Assembly (NCBI RefSeq): GCF_008014745.1
Contig: NZ_VPFD01000003.1
Coordinates: 1-64,000, forward strand
Origin: Massilia arenae
GTDB lineage: Bacteria > Pseudomonadota > Gammaproteobacteria > Burkholderiales > Burkholderiaceae_D
DNA length: 64,000 nucleotides
Reading direction: 5' to 3'
Shown here: in pieces, positions 41,958 through 51,605 of the stretch
How positions within the stretch are numbered: position 1 is the stretch's first letter
How the letters are laid out: the number at the start of each line of letters is the position of its first letter
Translations under genes and position numbers: made by a program
Notes under the pieces: generated by a model
The model's input: only the letters and a program-made list of their open reading frames with translations
Databases searched by the model: none
What the model was told of the DNA's origin: nothing

Positions 41958-42232
41958 GCGCGGCACTACTGCTACTCGCCTGTCTGACGAGCTACGCAGG
42001 CTTCGCCTGCCTGGCGCTGGCGATGGGCGAACACTGGGAACGGATGGGATGGCGGCGCGAGGGTACTGCGGCGCCGCGCTGGCTGCGCCCTGCCGGCCTG
42101 TGCCTGCTGCTGCTGGCCTATGGGCTATGCGTCTGGCGCGACGGCGCCAGCTTCGGTAGCCTGCTGTGGATCGTGCTGATCTCGGCGGCGTCGATCGCCG
42201 TCGCCTTCACCTGGCGCAGCGCAGGCCGCTAG
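41954..42232 (+). CDS. DUF3325-like small membrane protein
   Basis: The 92-residue protein has three membrane helices, beginning ALLLLACLTSYAGFACLALAMGEHW. The start is TTG 41954, overlapping the PepSY stop as TTGA and preceded by GGAGG at 41942-41946. DUF3325 proteins regularly follow DUF3649 and PepSY_TM genes in iron-uptake operons. The gene ends 4 bp from the convergent ribE. Confidence 0.8.
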   Translation: MSAALLLLACLTSYAGFACLALAMGEHWERMGWRREGTAAPRWLRPAGLCLLLLAYGLCVWRDGASFGSLLWIVLISAASIAVAFTWRSAGR

Positions 42233-42236
42233 TGCA

Positions 42237-42863
42237 TCAGCGCGCGGCCGACAGCATGCGCTCGACGTAGCGCGCAATCAGGTCGATCTCGAGATTGACC
42301 TGCGAACCGGCCTTCAGATGCTTGAGGGTGGTGACCTCGATCGTGTGCGGGATCAGGTTGATCGAGAAACGGCAGATCTTGTTGGCGCCCGCGTCGAGGT
42401 CCTCGACCCGGTTGACGGTGAGCGACACGCCATTGACCACCACCGAGCCTTTATAGGCCAGGAACTTGGCCAGCTCCTGCGGTGCGTCGACGATCAGCTC
42501 AAACGATTCGCCGACCGGCGCGAAGCTATGCACCACGCCGAGGCCATCGACGTGGCCCGAGACCAGGTGGCCACCCAGGCGCTCGGCCAGGGTCAGTGCC
42601 TTTTCCAGGTTCACTTCGCCCTGGGCTTCCAGGCCCACCGTCTTGTTCAGGCTTTCGCGCGAGACGTCGACGGTGAAGGCCTTGTCGGTCTTCTCGACCA
42701 CGGTCATGCAGGCGCCGTTGATGGCGATCGAGTCGCCCAGGGCCACGTCGCCCAGCGGCAGCGGGCCGGCGTCGACGACCAGGCGCACGCCGGCGTCCAG
42801 GCCGCCCGCCAGCGGCGCGACGGAAGTGATGTTGCCGACGGCGGCGACGATTCCAGTAAACAT
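42237..42863 (-). CDS. ribE: Riboflavin synthase alpha chain
   Basis: The 208-residue protein has two lumazine-binding repeats. It starts with the invariant MFTGIV, contains GDSIAINGACMTVV in the first repeat and GSVVVNGVSLTVN in the second, and has HLVSGHVDGLG at the junction. It dismutates two lumazines to riboflavin and the pyrimidine. GAAGGAA precedes ATG 42863. It lies 31 bp after ribD on the minus strand. In many relatives ribB-ribH follow directly, but here they are about 10 kb away. The gene is also called ribC in some organisms. Confidence 0.96.
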   Translation of the reverse strand: MFTGIVAAVGNITSVAPLAGGLDAGVRLVVDAGPLPLGDVALGDSIAINGACMTVVEKTDKAFTVDVSRESLNKTVGLEAQGEVNLEKALTLAERLGGHLVSGHVDGLGVVHSFAPVGESFELIVDAPQELAKFLAYKGSVVVNGVSLTVNRVEDLDAGANKICRFSINLIPHTIEVTTLKHLKAGSQVNLEIDLIARYVERMLSAAR

Positions 42864-42894
42864 GTGATTCCTTCGTGTTAAGTCAAATTCAGTA

Positions 42895-44016
42895 TCAGGC
42901 GGCCGGTTCGACGAACCGGGCCAGGATGCGCAGGTCGTCGCCCACGCGCGCCACATCGTGGAAGCGCAACTGTCGGCGGTCCGCCAGACGCTCGAGTGCG
43001 GGCAGGTCGAACATGCCCTGCCCCGGTCCGATGAGGCTTGGCGCCAGGTAGGCCAGCAGCTCGTCGACGCAGCCTTCGCGCACCATCGAGGCGTTCAGTT
43101 TTGAACCCGCCTCGACGTGCACCTCGTTGATCTCGCGCCGGCCCAGCTCACGCATCAGCGCCGGCAGGTCGACCTTGCCGCGCGCATTCGGCAGCATGAG
43201 CACTTCATGGCCGGCCGCTTGCAGGGCCGCGGCCTTGTCATGGTTCTCGACCGCGGCCACGATCCAGCATGGTTCGCCCTGCAGGATGCGGGCGCCGGGG
43301 TCGATCTCAAGGCGGCTGTCGACGATCACGCGGCGCGGCTGCAGCGGCGTGTCGACGCCGCGTACGGTCAGTTGGGGGTTGTCGGCCTTGACGGTGCCGA
43401 TGCCGGTCACGATCGCGCTGGCGCGCGCGCGCCAGGCATGGCCGTCGGCGCGCGCCGCCTCACCCGTGATCCACTGGCTTTCGCCACCGGCTAGCGCGGT
43501 GGCGCCATCCAGGCTGGCCGCCACCTTCAGGCGTACCCACGGCAGGCCGCGCACCATGCGCGAGAAGAAGCCGACGTTCAGCTCTTGCGCCGCCTCGGCC
43601 AGCACGCCGGCCTTGACCTCGATGCCGGCGGCTTCGAGCTGGGCCAGGCCGCGGCCGGCCACCAGCGGATTCGGGTCGACCATGGCCGCCACTACCCGTC
43701 CCAGGCCGGCCTGCACCAGGGCGTCCGAGCATGGCGGCGTGCGGCCGTGGTGGCTGCACGGTTCCAAGGTGACGTAGGCGGTGGCGCCGCGCACATCGTT
43801 GCCGCGCGCGGCGGCGTCGCGCAGCGCCTGGATTTCGGCGTGCGCCTGGCCGGCGGGCTGGGTGTGGCCGGCGCCGATCACGATGCCGTCCTTGACGATC
43901 ACGCAACCGATGCGCGGATTCGGCGCGGTGATGTACATGCCGCGCGCCGCCCAGTCCAGGGCCAGGGCCATGCCGTCGGTATCGTTCAGGATCAGTTCGC
44001 TATAGCTTGTCGACAT
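42895..44016 (-). CDS. ribD: Bifunctional riboflavin deaminase/reductase RibD
   Basis: This 373-residue protein has a deaminase domain with the zinc ligands His59 (HAEIQAL), Cys87 and Cys96 (EPCSHHGRTPPC) and catalytic Glu61. A reductase domain (about 155-365) follows, with RLKVAASLDGATAL and VHVEAGSKLNAS, a variant of the usual EGG motif. It carries out the second and third steps of riboflavin synthesis. It is followed by ribE. The gene upstream on the same strand is fimT, only 9 bp away, so the pilin and riboflavin genes may share transcripts. Confidence 0.95.
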   Translation of the reverse strand: MSTSYSELILNDTDGMALALDWAARGMYITAPNPRIGCVIVKDGIVIGAGHTQPAGQAHAEIQALRDAAARGNDVRGATAYVTLEPCSHHGRTPPCSDALVQAGLGRVVAAMVDPNPLVAGRGLAQLEAAGIEVKAGVLAEAAQELNVGFFSRMVRGLPWVRLKVAASLDGATALAGGESQWITGEAARADGHAWRARASAIVTGIGTVKADNPQLTVRGVDTPLQPRRVIVDSRLEIDPGARILQGEPCWIVAAVENHDKAAALQAAGHEVLMLPNARGKVDLPALMRELGRREINEVHVEAGSKLNASMVREGCVDELLAYLAPSLIGPGQGMFDLPALERLADRRQLRFHDVARVGDDLRILARFVEPAA

Positions 44017-44025
44017 CTCTTTCCT

Positions 44026-44595
44026 TCAGGGCGGCGCTGCGGCGCCGTCGCACCCGTCTTCGCGGGCGGGGTTGCACAGGCGTGCGCGCCCGAGCATATT
44101 GATTTTAATACGGCGCACCTGGCCGCCATGGAATAGCGACAGCGTGCCAAGACGCGATGCGGCGCTGTTGGTGTCGCTGCAGCTGCGTCCCGCGCCATTG
44201 TAGGCGATGTATTGCGGCGGCGCAGGGCTCGTGAAGGAATAGCTGACCTGCATTCCGTTCGGTAGAGGCGAGCGCACGGCCAGAATCTCGTCGCCCTCCC
44301 CCGGACGGCGGTCGTCGTCGCGGTCGACGTAGACGGTCCAGCCGCGCGACCAGTCGCGGCCCGCCTCGTCGTTGGGCGTGAGCTTGACCCGCTCGTTGCG
44401 CGCGATCGCCTGAGAACGGGTGAGCTGGATCGCTCCATGCAGGTCGCCCGAGGCGGTACGCAGTTGTTGGCCGCGCACCAGCGCGTGCAGGTCGGGGGCG
44501 GCCACCGCGGCCGTCACCGCGACCATGCCCAGCACCACCGCCAGCTCGGCCAGGGACAGGCCGGCGCAGCGATGCAGTCTCATTGTTGGCTTCAT
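44026..44595 (-). CDS. fimT: FimT/GspH-type minor pseudopilin
   Basis: The protein of about 189 residues has a type III signal: the prepilin peptidase site is CAG|LSLAELAVVLG with Glu at position 5 of the mature helix. A hydrophobic N-terminal helix and a GspH/FimT-like globular domain (ARNERVKLTPN, DWSRGWTVYVDRDDD) follow. Minor pilins of this class prime assembly of type IV pili. ATG 44595 overlaps the upstream stop as ATGA; an in-frame start at 44601 is possible. It is the last gene of the pilin operon before ribD. Confidence 0.88.
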   Translation of the reverse strand: MKPTMRLHRCAGLSLAELAVVLGMVAVTAAVAAPDLHALVRGQQLRTASGDLHGAIQLTRSQAIARNERVKLTPNDEAGRDWSRGWTVYVDRDDDRRPGEGDEILAVRSPLPNGMQVSYSFTSPAPPQYIAYNGAGRSCSDTNSAASRLGTLSLFHGGQVRRIKINMLGRARLCNPAREDGCDGAAAPP

Positions 44596-45044
44596 GGCCA
44601 ACAGCGCGCCGACGGACCGCTGGCCGTTTGCCGGCCGGTACTGTCGAGCGTCAGGACGCCGCAGTCGGGGTCGGCGAAACCGGCGTCGACATTGGCGGTG
44701 CCCGGTCGGGCGCGCAGCTCGATGCAGTGGGCGATCTCCTGGCCGGGACAGGCGTCGCCGTCCAGCTCATAGGCGCTGGTGGCGGCGCTGTTGCCGATCC
44801 AGGCCGGGAATTCGCCGGTCTCGGCATCGTCGGTATCGATCGAGAACGCAAGGTAGGAATGGTGCAGCGCGCGGTATTGCTCCTGGCGTTGCATGATGTC
44901 CAGCAGCGCCAGCTGGGCCTCGATGCGGCGCGCCTTCACCATCTGCTGCGCATACGAGGGATAGTCGAGCGCGGCCAGGATGGCGAGGATGGCCAGCACG
45001 GCCATCAGTTCGACCAGCGTGAACCCATTGCTGGCGCGTCTCAT
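44592..45044 (-). CDS. pilE: PilE-like type IV (minor) pilin
   Basis: The 150-residue protein has a cleavage site NG|FTLVELMAVLAIL and a long N-terminal helix. ALLDIMQRQEQY and a PilE-like C-terminal region with a cysteine pair (CPGQEIAHC) follow. It overlaps pilX upstream and fimT downstream as ATGA. Position and size fit the minor pilin PilE of the fimT-pilVWX cluster rather than the major pilin. Confidence 0.88.
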   Translation of the reverse strand: MRRASNGFTLVELMAVLAILAILAALDYPSYAQQMVKARRIEAQLALLDIMQRQEQYRALHHSYLAFSIDTDDAETGEFPAWIGNSAATSAYELDGDACPGQEIAHCIELRARPGTANVDAGFADPDCGVLTLDSTGRQTASGPSARCWP

Positions 45045-45712
45045 CGCCTGTCCTTTCCAGTCGGGTGGCCAGCCGCGCTGGCAGCAGGCACTGCGAACGC
45101 TTCACTCCAGTTCCCCAGCTCGCGCCAGCCGACGCGCCGACCGGGGGCGCCATCGGTCGGCTTGCGGTAATAGGCCTGCAGCGCGGCATGGGTGCCGGGC
45201 ATGCTGCCGGCGCCGCGCGCCGTGATCCGATACAGCTGGCCGTCGGGCGCCGCCGGCATCAGCTCGATCAGGTAGCGCGGCGCCGCGAGCGGCAGCGCGC
45301 CCTCGCCGTCCGGCATGCTCAACCCTGTAAAGCTGCCGAACAGGGTCGCCGGACCGTCTTCCTCGGCAAGCAGTTCGGATAGCTGGTCGGGATCGGCCGC
45401 GTAGGCGCACAAGCCGTTGTATGGCCGCCCGCCGCCGCAACCGGCGACGAAGGCATCCGCGCTGCCGCCGGCGATCGCATTGGCGCGCGCCGAACCAGGC
45501 TCCGCGCCGCCTTCGATGTCGCGCTCCGCATCCAGCAGCGCGGCGTCGGCCATCTGGAGTGCCAGCACGCGGTCGCGTTCGTGCGCGGCGGCGCGCGCGC
45601 CCTGCATGGCGCCCCGGGTGGACGCGATGCCGGTCATGAGCACCGCCAGCATCAGCACCAGGGCAGTCAGGAGCGCGATGCCGCCTTCCCGCCGTGCGTA
45701 GAAGGTGCGCAT
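45041..45712 (-). CDS. pilX: PilX-like pilus assembly protein
   Basis: In this 223-residue protein the N-terminus REGGIALLTALVLMLAVLMTG is the PilX-type hydrophobic segment without the usual FTLIE motif. The following ARAAAHERDRVLALQMADAALLDAERDIE helix is characteristic of PilX N-terminal domains. The C-terminal part ends YYRKPTDG-like. ATG 45712 is 8 bp after pilW; a longer frame to 45910 runs into pilW. It is a minor component of type IV pili. Confidence 0.88.
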   Translation of the reverse strand: MRTFYARREGGIALLTALVLMLAVLMTGIASTRGAMQGARAAAHERDRVLALQMADAALLDAERDIEGGAEPGSARANAIAGGSADAFVAGCGGGRPYNGLCAYAADPDQLSELLAEEDGPATLFGSFTGLSMPDGEGALPLAAPRYLIELMPAAPDGQLYRITARGAGSMPGTHAALQAYYRKPTDGAPGRRVGWRELGNWSEAFAVPAASAAGHPTGKDRR

Positions 45713-45719
45713 GCGACGT

Positions 45720-46658
45720 TCAATCCGGCGCCACCGGCAAGGCGATGGTCGCGCCATAGACCTTGCGCATGCGTGGCTCGCGTCCATCATCGAGCACCGC
45801 CCCCACCAGCCGCGTGCCGTGGTCGCCACTGGAAAAGGCGGCGCCATGGTCTGGCCCGAACAAGTCGTAGACGACGCTGGCGTCCGCCCCGGGGTTGAGG
45901 GGCGGACCATGCAGCAGCAGCGCGACCCGCACCAGCGCCACCCGTTTCCAGTGGGTACGCTTGCGCAAGTCAGCCGCGCGTTCGTCGGGCGTGGCGCCGA
46001 TCAGCACCAGCGCCGCGTCGAGCGCGCCCAGCTCGGTCGCATTCACGTAGCGGTCGGGAACGCGGTCGCCGTCGGCATCCAGGCCGTACAGCACCTGGAA
46101 ACCGTCGACCCGGCCCGCCACCGCATCCGACGACCAGCTGCTAGCGCCCCGGTACTTGCAACGCAATTCGGCATCGCCCTGGGCATTGCGCGCGACGTAG
46201 AAGATGCTCCAGCCGTCTTCGTCGCGGTGAACGGGAAAGCCCGCGCAATCGAGGGTGGCGCCATCGCCACCCGGCGGCGCACCGCTGCCGGGAAAGCGCA
46301 AGGCCAGCACGTCGCTGCCATTGGCTTCGTCAGGCAGAGTCGCATCGATGCCGACGCCGGTGCGCTCCAGTGAACTGGCATCCAGGCCCGCCAGCCGCGC
46401 CGACGCTGCCGGGTCAAGCGTTGGATGCGCCGCCCAGTCGACGTGCGCCGCGAGACGAATGGCGCGCGCCAGCGCATCGACGGCGTAGCGGCCGCTATCG
46501 TCCATCTCGGATGCCTCCATGACGGCGGCATGCGCGCGCACGCTAGTAATCAACAGCGAGCCGCTGGCCAGCAGCACCGCCAGGCCGAGCGCCATCGCCA
46601 CCATCAGTTCGGCGATGGTCAGACCGGTCTGGCGCCCGAATGTACTGGAGACCCTCAT
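45720..46658 (-). CDS. pilW: PilW-like minor pilin
   Basis: The 312-residue protein has a prepilin site QTG|LTIAELMVAMALGL and a large C-terminal domain with GYAVDALARAIRLA-like and VDGFQVLYGLDADGDRVPDRY segments of PilW. The last resembles a calcium-loop style D-rich stretch. The start overlaps the pilV stop as ATGA. It works with PilV, PilX and FimT at the pilus tip. Confidence 0.9.
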   Translation of the reverse strand: MRVSSTFGRQTGLTIAELMVAMALGLAVLLASGSLLITSVRAHAAVMEASEMDDSGRYAVDALARAIRLAAHVDWAAHPTLDPAASARLAGLDASSLERTGVGIDATLPDEANGSDVLALRFPGSGAPPGGDGATLDCAGFPVHRDEDGWSIFYVARNAQGDAELRCKYRGASSWSSDAVAGRVDGFQVLYGLDADGDRVPDRYVNATELGALDAALVLIGATPDERAADLRKRTHWKRVALVRVALLLHGPPLNPGADASVVYDLFGPDHGAAFSSGDHGTRLVGAVLDDGREPRMRKVYGATIALPVAPD

Positions 46659-47191
46659 CGCGCCACCATCAACACGTAGCCCGGCCCGTCATCGGTGCCA
46701 TGCCAGCCGATCTTGATCGCCACCGGCGCAGTCACTTCCCCGCTGCACGCCCAGCGGTAGCGGCTATGCTCCGCATCCCACGGCGCACCGTCGCGGCAGA
46801 CCGCGATGCGGCCCGATGGAAAGCCCCGGTGCAGCGCCAGGCGCGTCTCGCGCAGATCGTAGGCGGCCAGTGCCAGCGGATCGCAGGCGCCGGCGCCAAA
46901 GCACGGCGCGCCACCCGCGGGCGGGCCAGCATCGAGCGCCTTGTAATCGAGCGGAAAATAAGGGTTGGCGCCATCCGGCAGGCTCGCCACGTGGGCGTTG
47001 GCCTGCATGCGTGCTGCCAGTGAGGTGGCCAGCATCGCCGCTTCGGAGCTCAGCGCCGCGTGCTGGCGCGTGCGCTGCGCCGCCAGTTGCGCCGCGCTGG
47101 CGCCGACCACGCCGATTGCGAGCACGAACAAGGCCACCAGAACTTCGATCATGGTGAAACCGCCCGGACGGCCGGGAAGATGCGCCTGCAT
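46655..47191 (-). CDS. pilV: PilV-like minor pilin
   Basis: The 178-residue protein has a prepilin site PGG|FTMIEVLVALFVLAIGVVG, the PilV signature, then an AAMLATSLAARMQANAH helix and a C-terminal domain with several cysteines. It is the first gene of the minor pilin operon pilV-pilW-pilX-pilE-fimT. No pilY1, the usual tip adhesin gene of such clusters, is present. Confidence 0.9.
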   Translation of the reverse strand: MQAHLPGRPGGFTMIEVLVALFVLAIGVVGASAAQLAAQRTRQHAALSSEAAMLATSLAARMQANAHVASLPDGANPYFPLDYKALDAGPPAGGAPCFGAGACDPLALAAYDLRETRLALHRGFPSGRIAVCRDGAPWDAEHSRYRWACSGEVTAPVAIKIGWHGTDDGPGYVLMVAR

Positions 47192-47301
47192 GCCTATCCT
47201 CCGCTAACGATGTGCGAGCAGAGAAGTTATCAGGCAGGGCTCAGGCGCCCATGCGTGGCCGCAAGGGTGCGCAGGGCAAAAAAAGGAACTTGGAAACGAG
47301 G

Positions 47302-47769
47302 TCAGTTGTCGAGCTTGCGCTGGTGGCCGACTTCGGCCAACGCCGCCTGGAAGGAATCCAGGTCCTCGAAATTCTTGTAGACGGAAGCAAAGCGGATATA
47401 GGCGATCTTGTCGAGCCGCTTGAGCTGTTCCATCACCAGTTCGCCGACATACACGCTGTCGACTTCGCGCCGGCCGCTGGTGAGCAGCTTTTCCTCGATC
47501 GATGCGACCGCGCCGTCGATGGCCTCGGCCGAGACCGGGCGCTTGCGCAGCGCCAGCATCAGGCTGCCGCGCAGCTTGCTCGATGCGAATTCGGTGCGGC
47601 TGCCATTCTTCTTGACGATGATCGGCATCGACAGCTCGATGCGCTCATAGGTGGTGAAGCGCTTGTCGCACTTGCCGCAGCGGCGCCGGCGCCGGATGGC
47701 GTCCCCTTCCTCCGATACGCGGGTATCGAGGACTTGTGTTTCTTCATGCTGGCAAAAGGGACATTTCAT
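47302..47769 (-). CDS. nrdR: Transcriptional repressor NrdR
   Basis: This 155-residue protein has a zinc ribbon (CPFC at residues 3-6 and CGKC about 31-34) with [17 protein letters not shown] between, followed by an ATP-cone domain ([26 protein letters not shown]). NrdR senses ATP/dATP and represses ribonucleotide reductase genes at NrdR boxes. It lies just downstream of glyA (67-bp gap), a common arrangement in betaproteobacteria. Confidence 0.97.
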   Translation of the reverse strand: MKCPFCQHEETQVLDTRVSEEGDAIRRRRRCGKCDKRFTTYERIELSMPIIVKKNGSRTEFASSKLRGSLMLALRKRPVSAEAIDGAVASIEEKLLTSGRREVDSVYVGELVMEQLKRLDKIAYIRFASVYKNFEDLDSFQAALAEVGHQRKLDN

Positions 47770-47836
47770 GGGGCCGGGGCTGCAGTATTGCTGGATGATG
47801 CGACCGGACCGGCGAACCGGTCCGGGAGAATTGCAA

Positions 47837-49084
<1,248 letters not shown>

Positions 49085-49482
49085 GTAAAACTCCAATCGA
49101 TAGTAATCCAGGCAACTGGTGGCATGGGAAGGCGGGAGCCGGGGCGGGCCGTAGGCACGGGCGCAGGCAGCCGCGATCGAACGCGTACCGGTTGATGGCT
49201 GCCCAGGCGAACGGCGTATGGCGTCTCACGTTCCCCGGTGGGTACCCACCTTTGCCGCGCCGTGCATCCGAATGGTGCGCACACGCGGTGTTTCGCCAGT
49301 TACGTGAGACGTAAGGACTCCAAATTGTACTGAACTCCCCATCGTAGGGCAAGGAAACCGCTGTGCCGGCCGAGAAAGCGCGGCCCCCAGCGGACTCATG
49401 GTCGTTTCGGCTACAATTTTACGGTTCGGCAGTGCGCCTTGCCTCTCTCGCCTGTCACCCTGTTGCCATCCAAGGACCCATC
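49085..49482. other. 398-bp divergent leader of glyA and ydfG with a 14-bp palindrome
   Basis: This region has no gene. It contains the perfect palindrome GGTGGGTACCCACC (49237-49250) about 150 bp upstream of glyA, and several short G/C-rich complementary blocks between 49190 and 49300 that could fold in a glyA leader RNA. I do not recognise a known riboswitch class. Confidence 0.45.
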
Positions 49483-50229
49483 ATGAACGTCTTCATTACC
49501 GGCGCATCGGCCGGCTTCGGCGCCGAAATGGCGCGCACTTTCGTCTCCCACGGCCACCGCGTCGTCCTGGCCGCGCGCCGCACCGACCGCATCGCCGACC
49601 TGGCGCGCGAACTGGGCGACAGCGCCCTGGCCGTGACCCTGGACGTCACCAGCCGCGCCTCGATCGAGGCCGCACTGTCGGGCCTGCCGCCCGAATGGAA
49701 ACAGATCGACGTGCTGGTGAACAATGCCGGCCTGGCGCTGAACACGGCGCCGGCCTACGAAGTGCCGCTGGAAGACTGGGACACCATGATCGCGACGAAT
49801 TGCCAGGGCCTGGTGACCATGACCCGCGCCATGCTGCCGGACATGGTGGCGCGCGGAAGCGGCCTGGTGATCAATATCGGCTCGGTGGCCGGCCACTACC
49901 CTTACCCAGGTGGCAATGTGTATGGCGCAACTAAAGCCTTCGTCGAGCAGTTCACGCTGAACCTGCGCGCCGACCTGGTCGGGACCGGCGTGCGCGCCAC
50001 CAATATCGCGCCGGGCCTGTGCGGTGGCACCGAATTCTCGAACGTGCGCTTCAAGGGCGACGACGACGCCGCGGCCAAGGTCTACGAAGGCACGCAACCG
50101 CTGACCGCGAAGGACATCGCCGACACCGCCTTCTGGATCGCGACGCTGCCGCCGCACGTCAATGTCAACAGCATCGAGCTGATGCCGACGTGCCAGGGAT
50201 TTTCGCCGTTTGCCGTGCGCCGGGGTTAA
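49483..50229 (+). CDS. ydfG: YdfG-like short-chain dehydrogenase
   Basis: The 248-residue protein has the SDR nucleotide motif TGASAGFGAEMAR at the start, VNNAG in the middle, the catalytic serine in NIGSVAG and the Tyr/Lys pair in YGATK. Length and the conserved APGLCGGTEFSNVRF and NSIELMPTCQGFSPF stretches match YdfG, an NADP-dependent 3-hydroxy acid (serine, malonic semialdehyde) dehydrogenase. AAGGA precedes ATG 49483. It is divergent from glyA, and no terminator is obvious after it. Confidence 0.9.
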   Translation: MNVFITGASAGFGAEMARTFVSHGHRVVLAARRTDRIADLARELGDSALAVTLDVTSRASIEAALSGLPPEWKQIDVLVNNAGLALNTAPAYEVPLEDWDTMIATNCQGLVTMTRAMLPDMVARGSGLVINIGSVAGHYPYPGGNVYGATKAFVEQFTLNLRADLVGTGVRATNIAPGLCGGTEFSNVRFKGDDDAAAKVYEGTQPLTAKDIADTAFWIATLPPHVNVNSIELMPTCQGFSPFAVRRG

Positions 50230-50376
50230 TCGCCCCTACATGTCCCCCCGTAGCTAGCCATGAAAACCAATCCCACACCTATCATTTGTGAGAAAGTGTT
50301 ACAGTGATTGGTCTTTTAACTACGTTTCAAGTCTACTACTGCTCAAAAGCACGACCCCGTGCTATCAGCACGTAAA

Positions 50377-50424
50377 ACTTTTCCACTTTCAACGTACGTT
50401 AGCGTACATATTAAAGTGGAAAGT
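50377..50424. promoter_or_regulatory. Nested hairpin in the leader of the ybgC-tol cluster
   Basis: TTCCACTTT (50381-50389) pairs with AAAGTGGAA (50413-50421). Inside it GTACG (50394-50398) pairs with CGTAC (50403-50407) around a short loop. The element lies 43-90 bp before ybgC in an A/T-rich 237-bp gap. It may be a repressor site or an mRNA structure; no known element matches. Confidence 0.5.
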
Positions 50425-50466
50425 CGCGTAAAATATTTCCCGTTTTCATTAATTCGGCAACAAAGA

Positions 50467-50871
50467 ATGCCTTCAGTGTACAACTGGCCAGTCAGGGTTT
50501 ATTACGAAGATACCGACGCCGGAGGCATTGTCTATCATGCCAACTACCTGAAGTTCTTCGAGCGTGGCCGTACCGAGTTTTTGCGCGCGCTCGGGATCGA
50601 ACAACAAGCACTGATCGACGCCGACCATACGGCCTTCGTCGTCAGGAGCATGACCCTCGATTACCGCTGGGCCGCCCGTCTCGACGATGAACTGAGCATC
50701 CGCACCAGCGTGGCAAAAGTGGGCGGCGCTTCGATTCAGTTTCTCCAGGAAGCATGGCGCGGCGAGGTGCTGCTCAATTCGGCCAACGTAAAAATCGGCT
50801 GTGTTGACGTAAGAACCACTCGCCCCCGCTCCCTGCCCGACGACGTGGCTGCTAAAATGCGTGCCGCCTGA
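50467..50871 (+). CDS. ybgC: YbgC acyl-CoA thioesterase of the tol-pal cluster
   Basis: The 134-residue hot-dog-fold protein has the 4HBT-type active site RVYYEDTDAGGIVYHANYLKFFERGRTE, including the catalytic Asp. Family members hydrolyse short or long acyl-CoAs and are linked to phospholipid metabolism. The gene lies 20 bp upstream of tolQ, its usual place. ATG 50467 gives the standard N-terminus; an in-frame ATG at 50359 would put the leader hairpin in the coding region. Confidence 0.95.
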   Translation: MPSVYNWPVRVYYEDTDAGGIVYHANYLKFFERGRTEFLRALGIEQQALIDADHTAFVVRSMTLDYRWAARLDDELSIRTSVAKVGGASIQFLQEAWRGEVLLNSANVKIGCVDVRTTRPRSLPDDVAAKMRAA

Positions 50872-50891
50872 AAAATCATATAAGTTGAGCC

Positions 50892-51575
50892 ATGACTGCA
50901 ACCCACGACCTTTCGTTTGTCTCCCTGATCGCCAATGCCCATATCCTGGTGCAGCTGATCATGGCATTGCTGCTGTTGCTGTCGATAGTGAGCTGGACTT
51001 ATATTTTCCGTAAGATCTTCGCGATCCGCGCCGCACGCGCGCAGACCGAACAGTTCGAGCGCAGCTTCTGGGCCGGCGGCAACCTGCACACCCTGCACCA
51101 GAGCGCCAGCAGCCAGCGCGACCAGAGCGGCCCCCTGGCCCGCATCTTCGAAGCCGGCATGGGCGAATTCATCAAGGGCAAGCAGGCGTCGCGCGAAGCC
51201 CTGGACATGAACTCGGTGCTCGACGGCGCCCGCCGCGCCATGCGCGCCTCGTTCCAGCGTGAACTCGACACCCTCGATTCGCACCTGAACTTCCTGGCCT
51301 CGGTCGGTTCGGTCTCGCCGTACATCGGCCTGCTGGGCACCGTGTGGGGCATCATGAACTCGTTCCGCGGCCTGGCCAGCGTCGAGCAAGCCACCCTGGC
51401 GGTGGTCGCTCCCGGCATCGCCGAAGCGCTGATCGCGACCGCGATCGGCCTGTTCGCCGCAATCCCTGCCGTGGTCGCGTACAACCGCTTCACCCACGAC
51501 ATCGACCGCCTGGCGAACCGCTTCGAGAGCTTCGTCGAAGAATTCTCGAACATCCTTCAGCGCCAGTCGCGCTGA
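50892..51575 (+). CDS. tolQ: TolQ, inner membrane proton-channel subunit
   Basis: This 227-residue protein has three membrane helices (about 16-38, 137-158 and 170-193), ExbB/TolQ type. The conserved SVGSVSPYIGLLGTVWGIMNSF and VAPGIAEALIATAIGLFAAIPAVVAYNRF segments form the proton path with TolR. It energises TolA and supports outer membrane constriction during division. It is followed by tolR after 30 bp. Confidence 0.97.
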   Translation: MTATHDLSFVSLIANAHILVQLIMALLLLLSIVSWTYIFRKIFAIRAARAQTEQFERSFWAGGNLHTLHQSASSQRDQSGPLARIFEAGMGEFIKGKQASREALDMNSVLDGARRAMRASFQRELDTLDSHLNFLASVGSVSPYIGLLGTVWGIMNSFRGLASVEQATLAVVAPGIAEALIATAIGLFAAIPAVVAYNRFTHDIDRLANRFESFVEEFSNILQRQSR

Positions 51576-51605
51576 TCCGCCCACGAGAACCGGGAGAGCA
51601 TCGGG

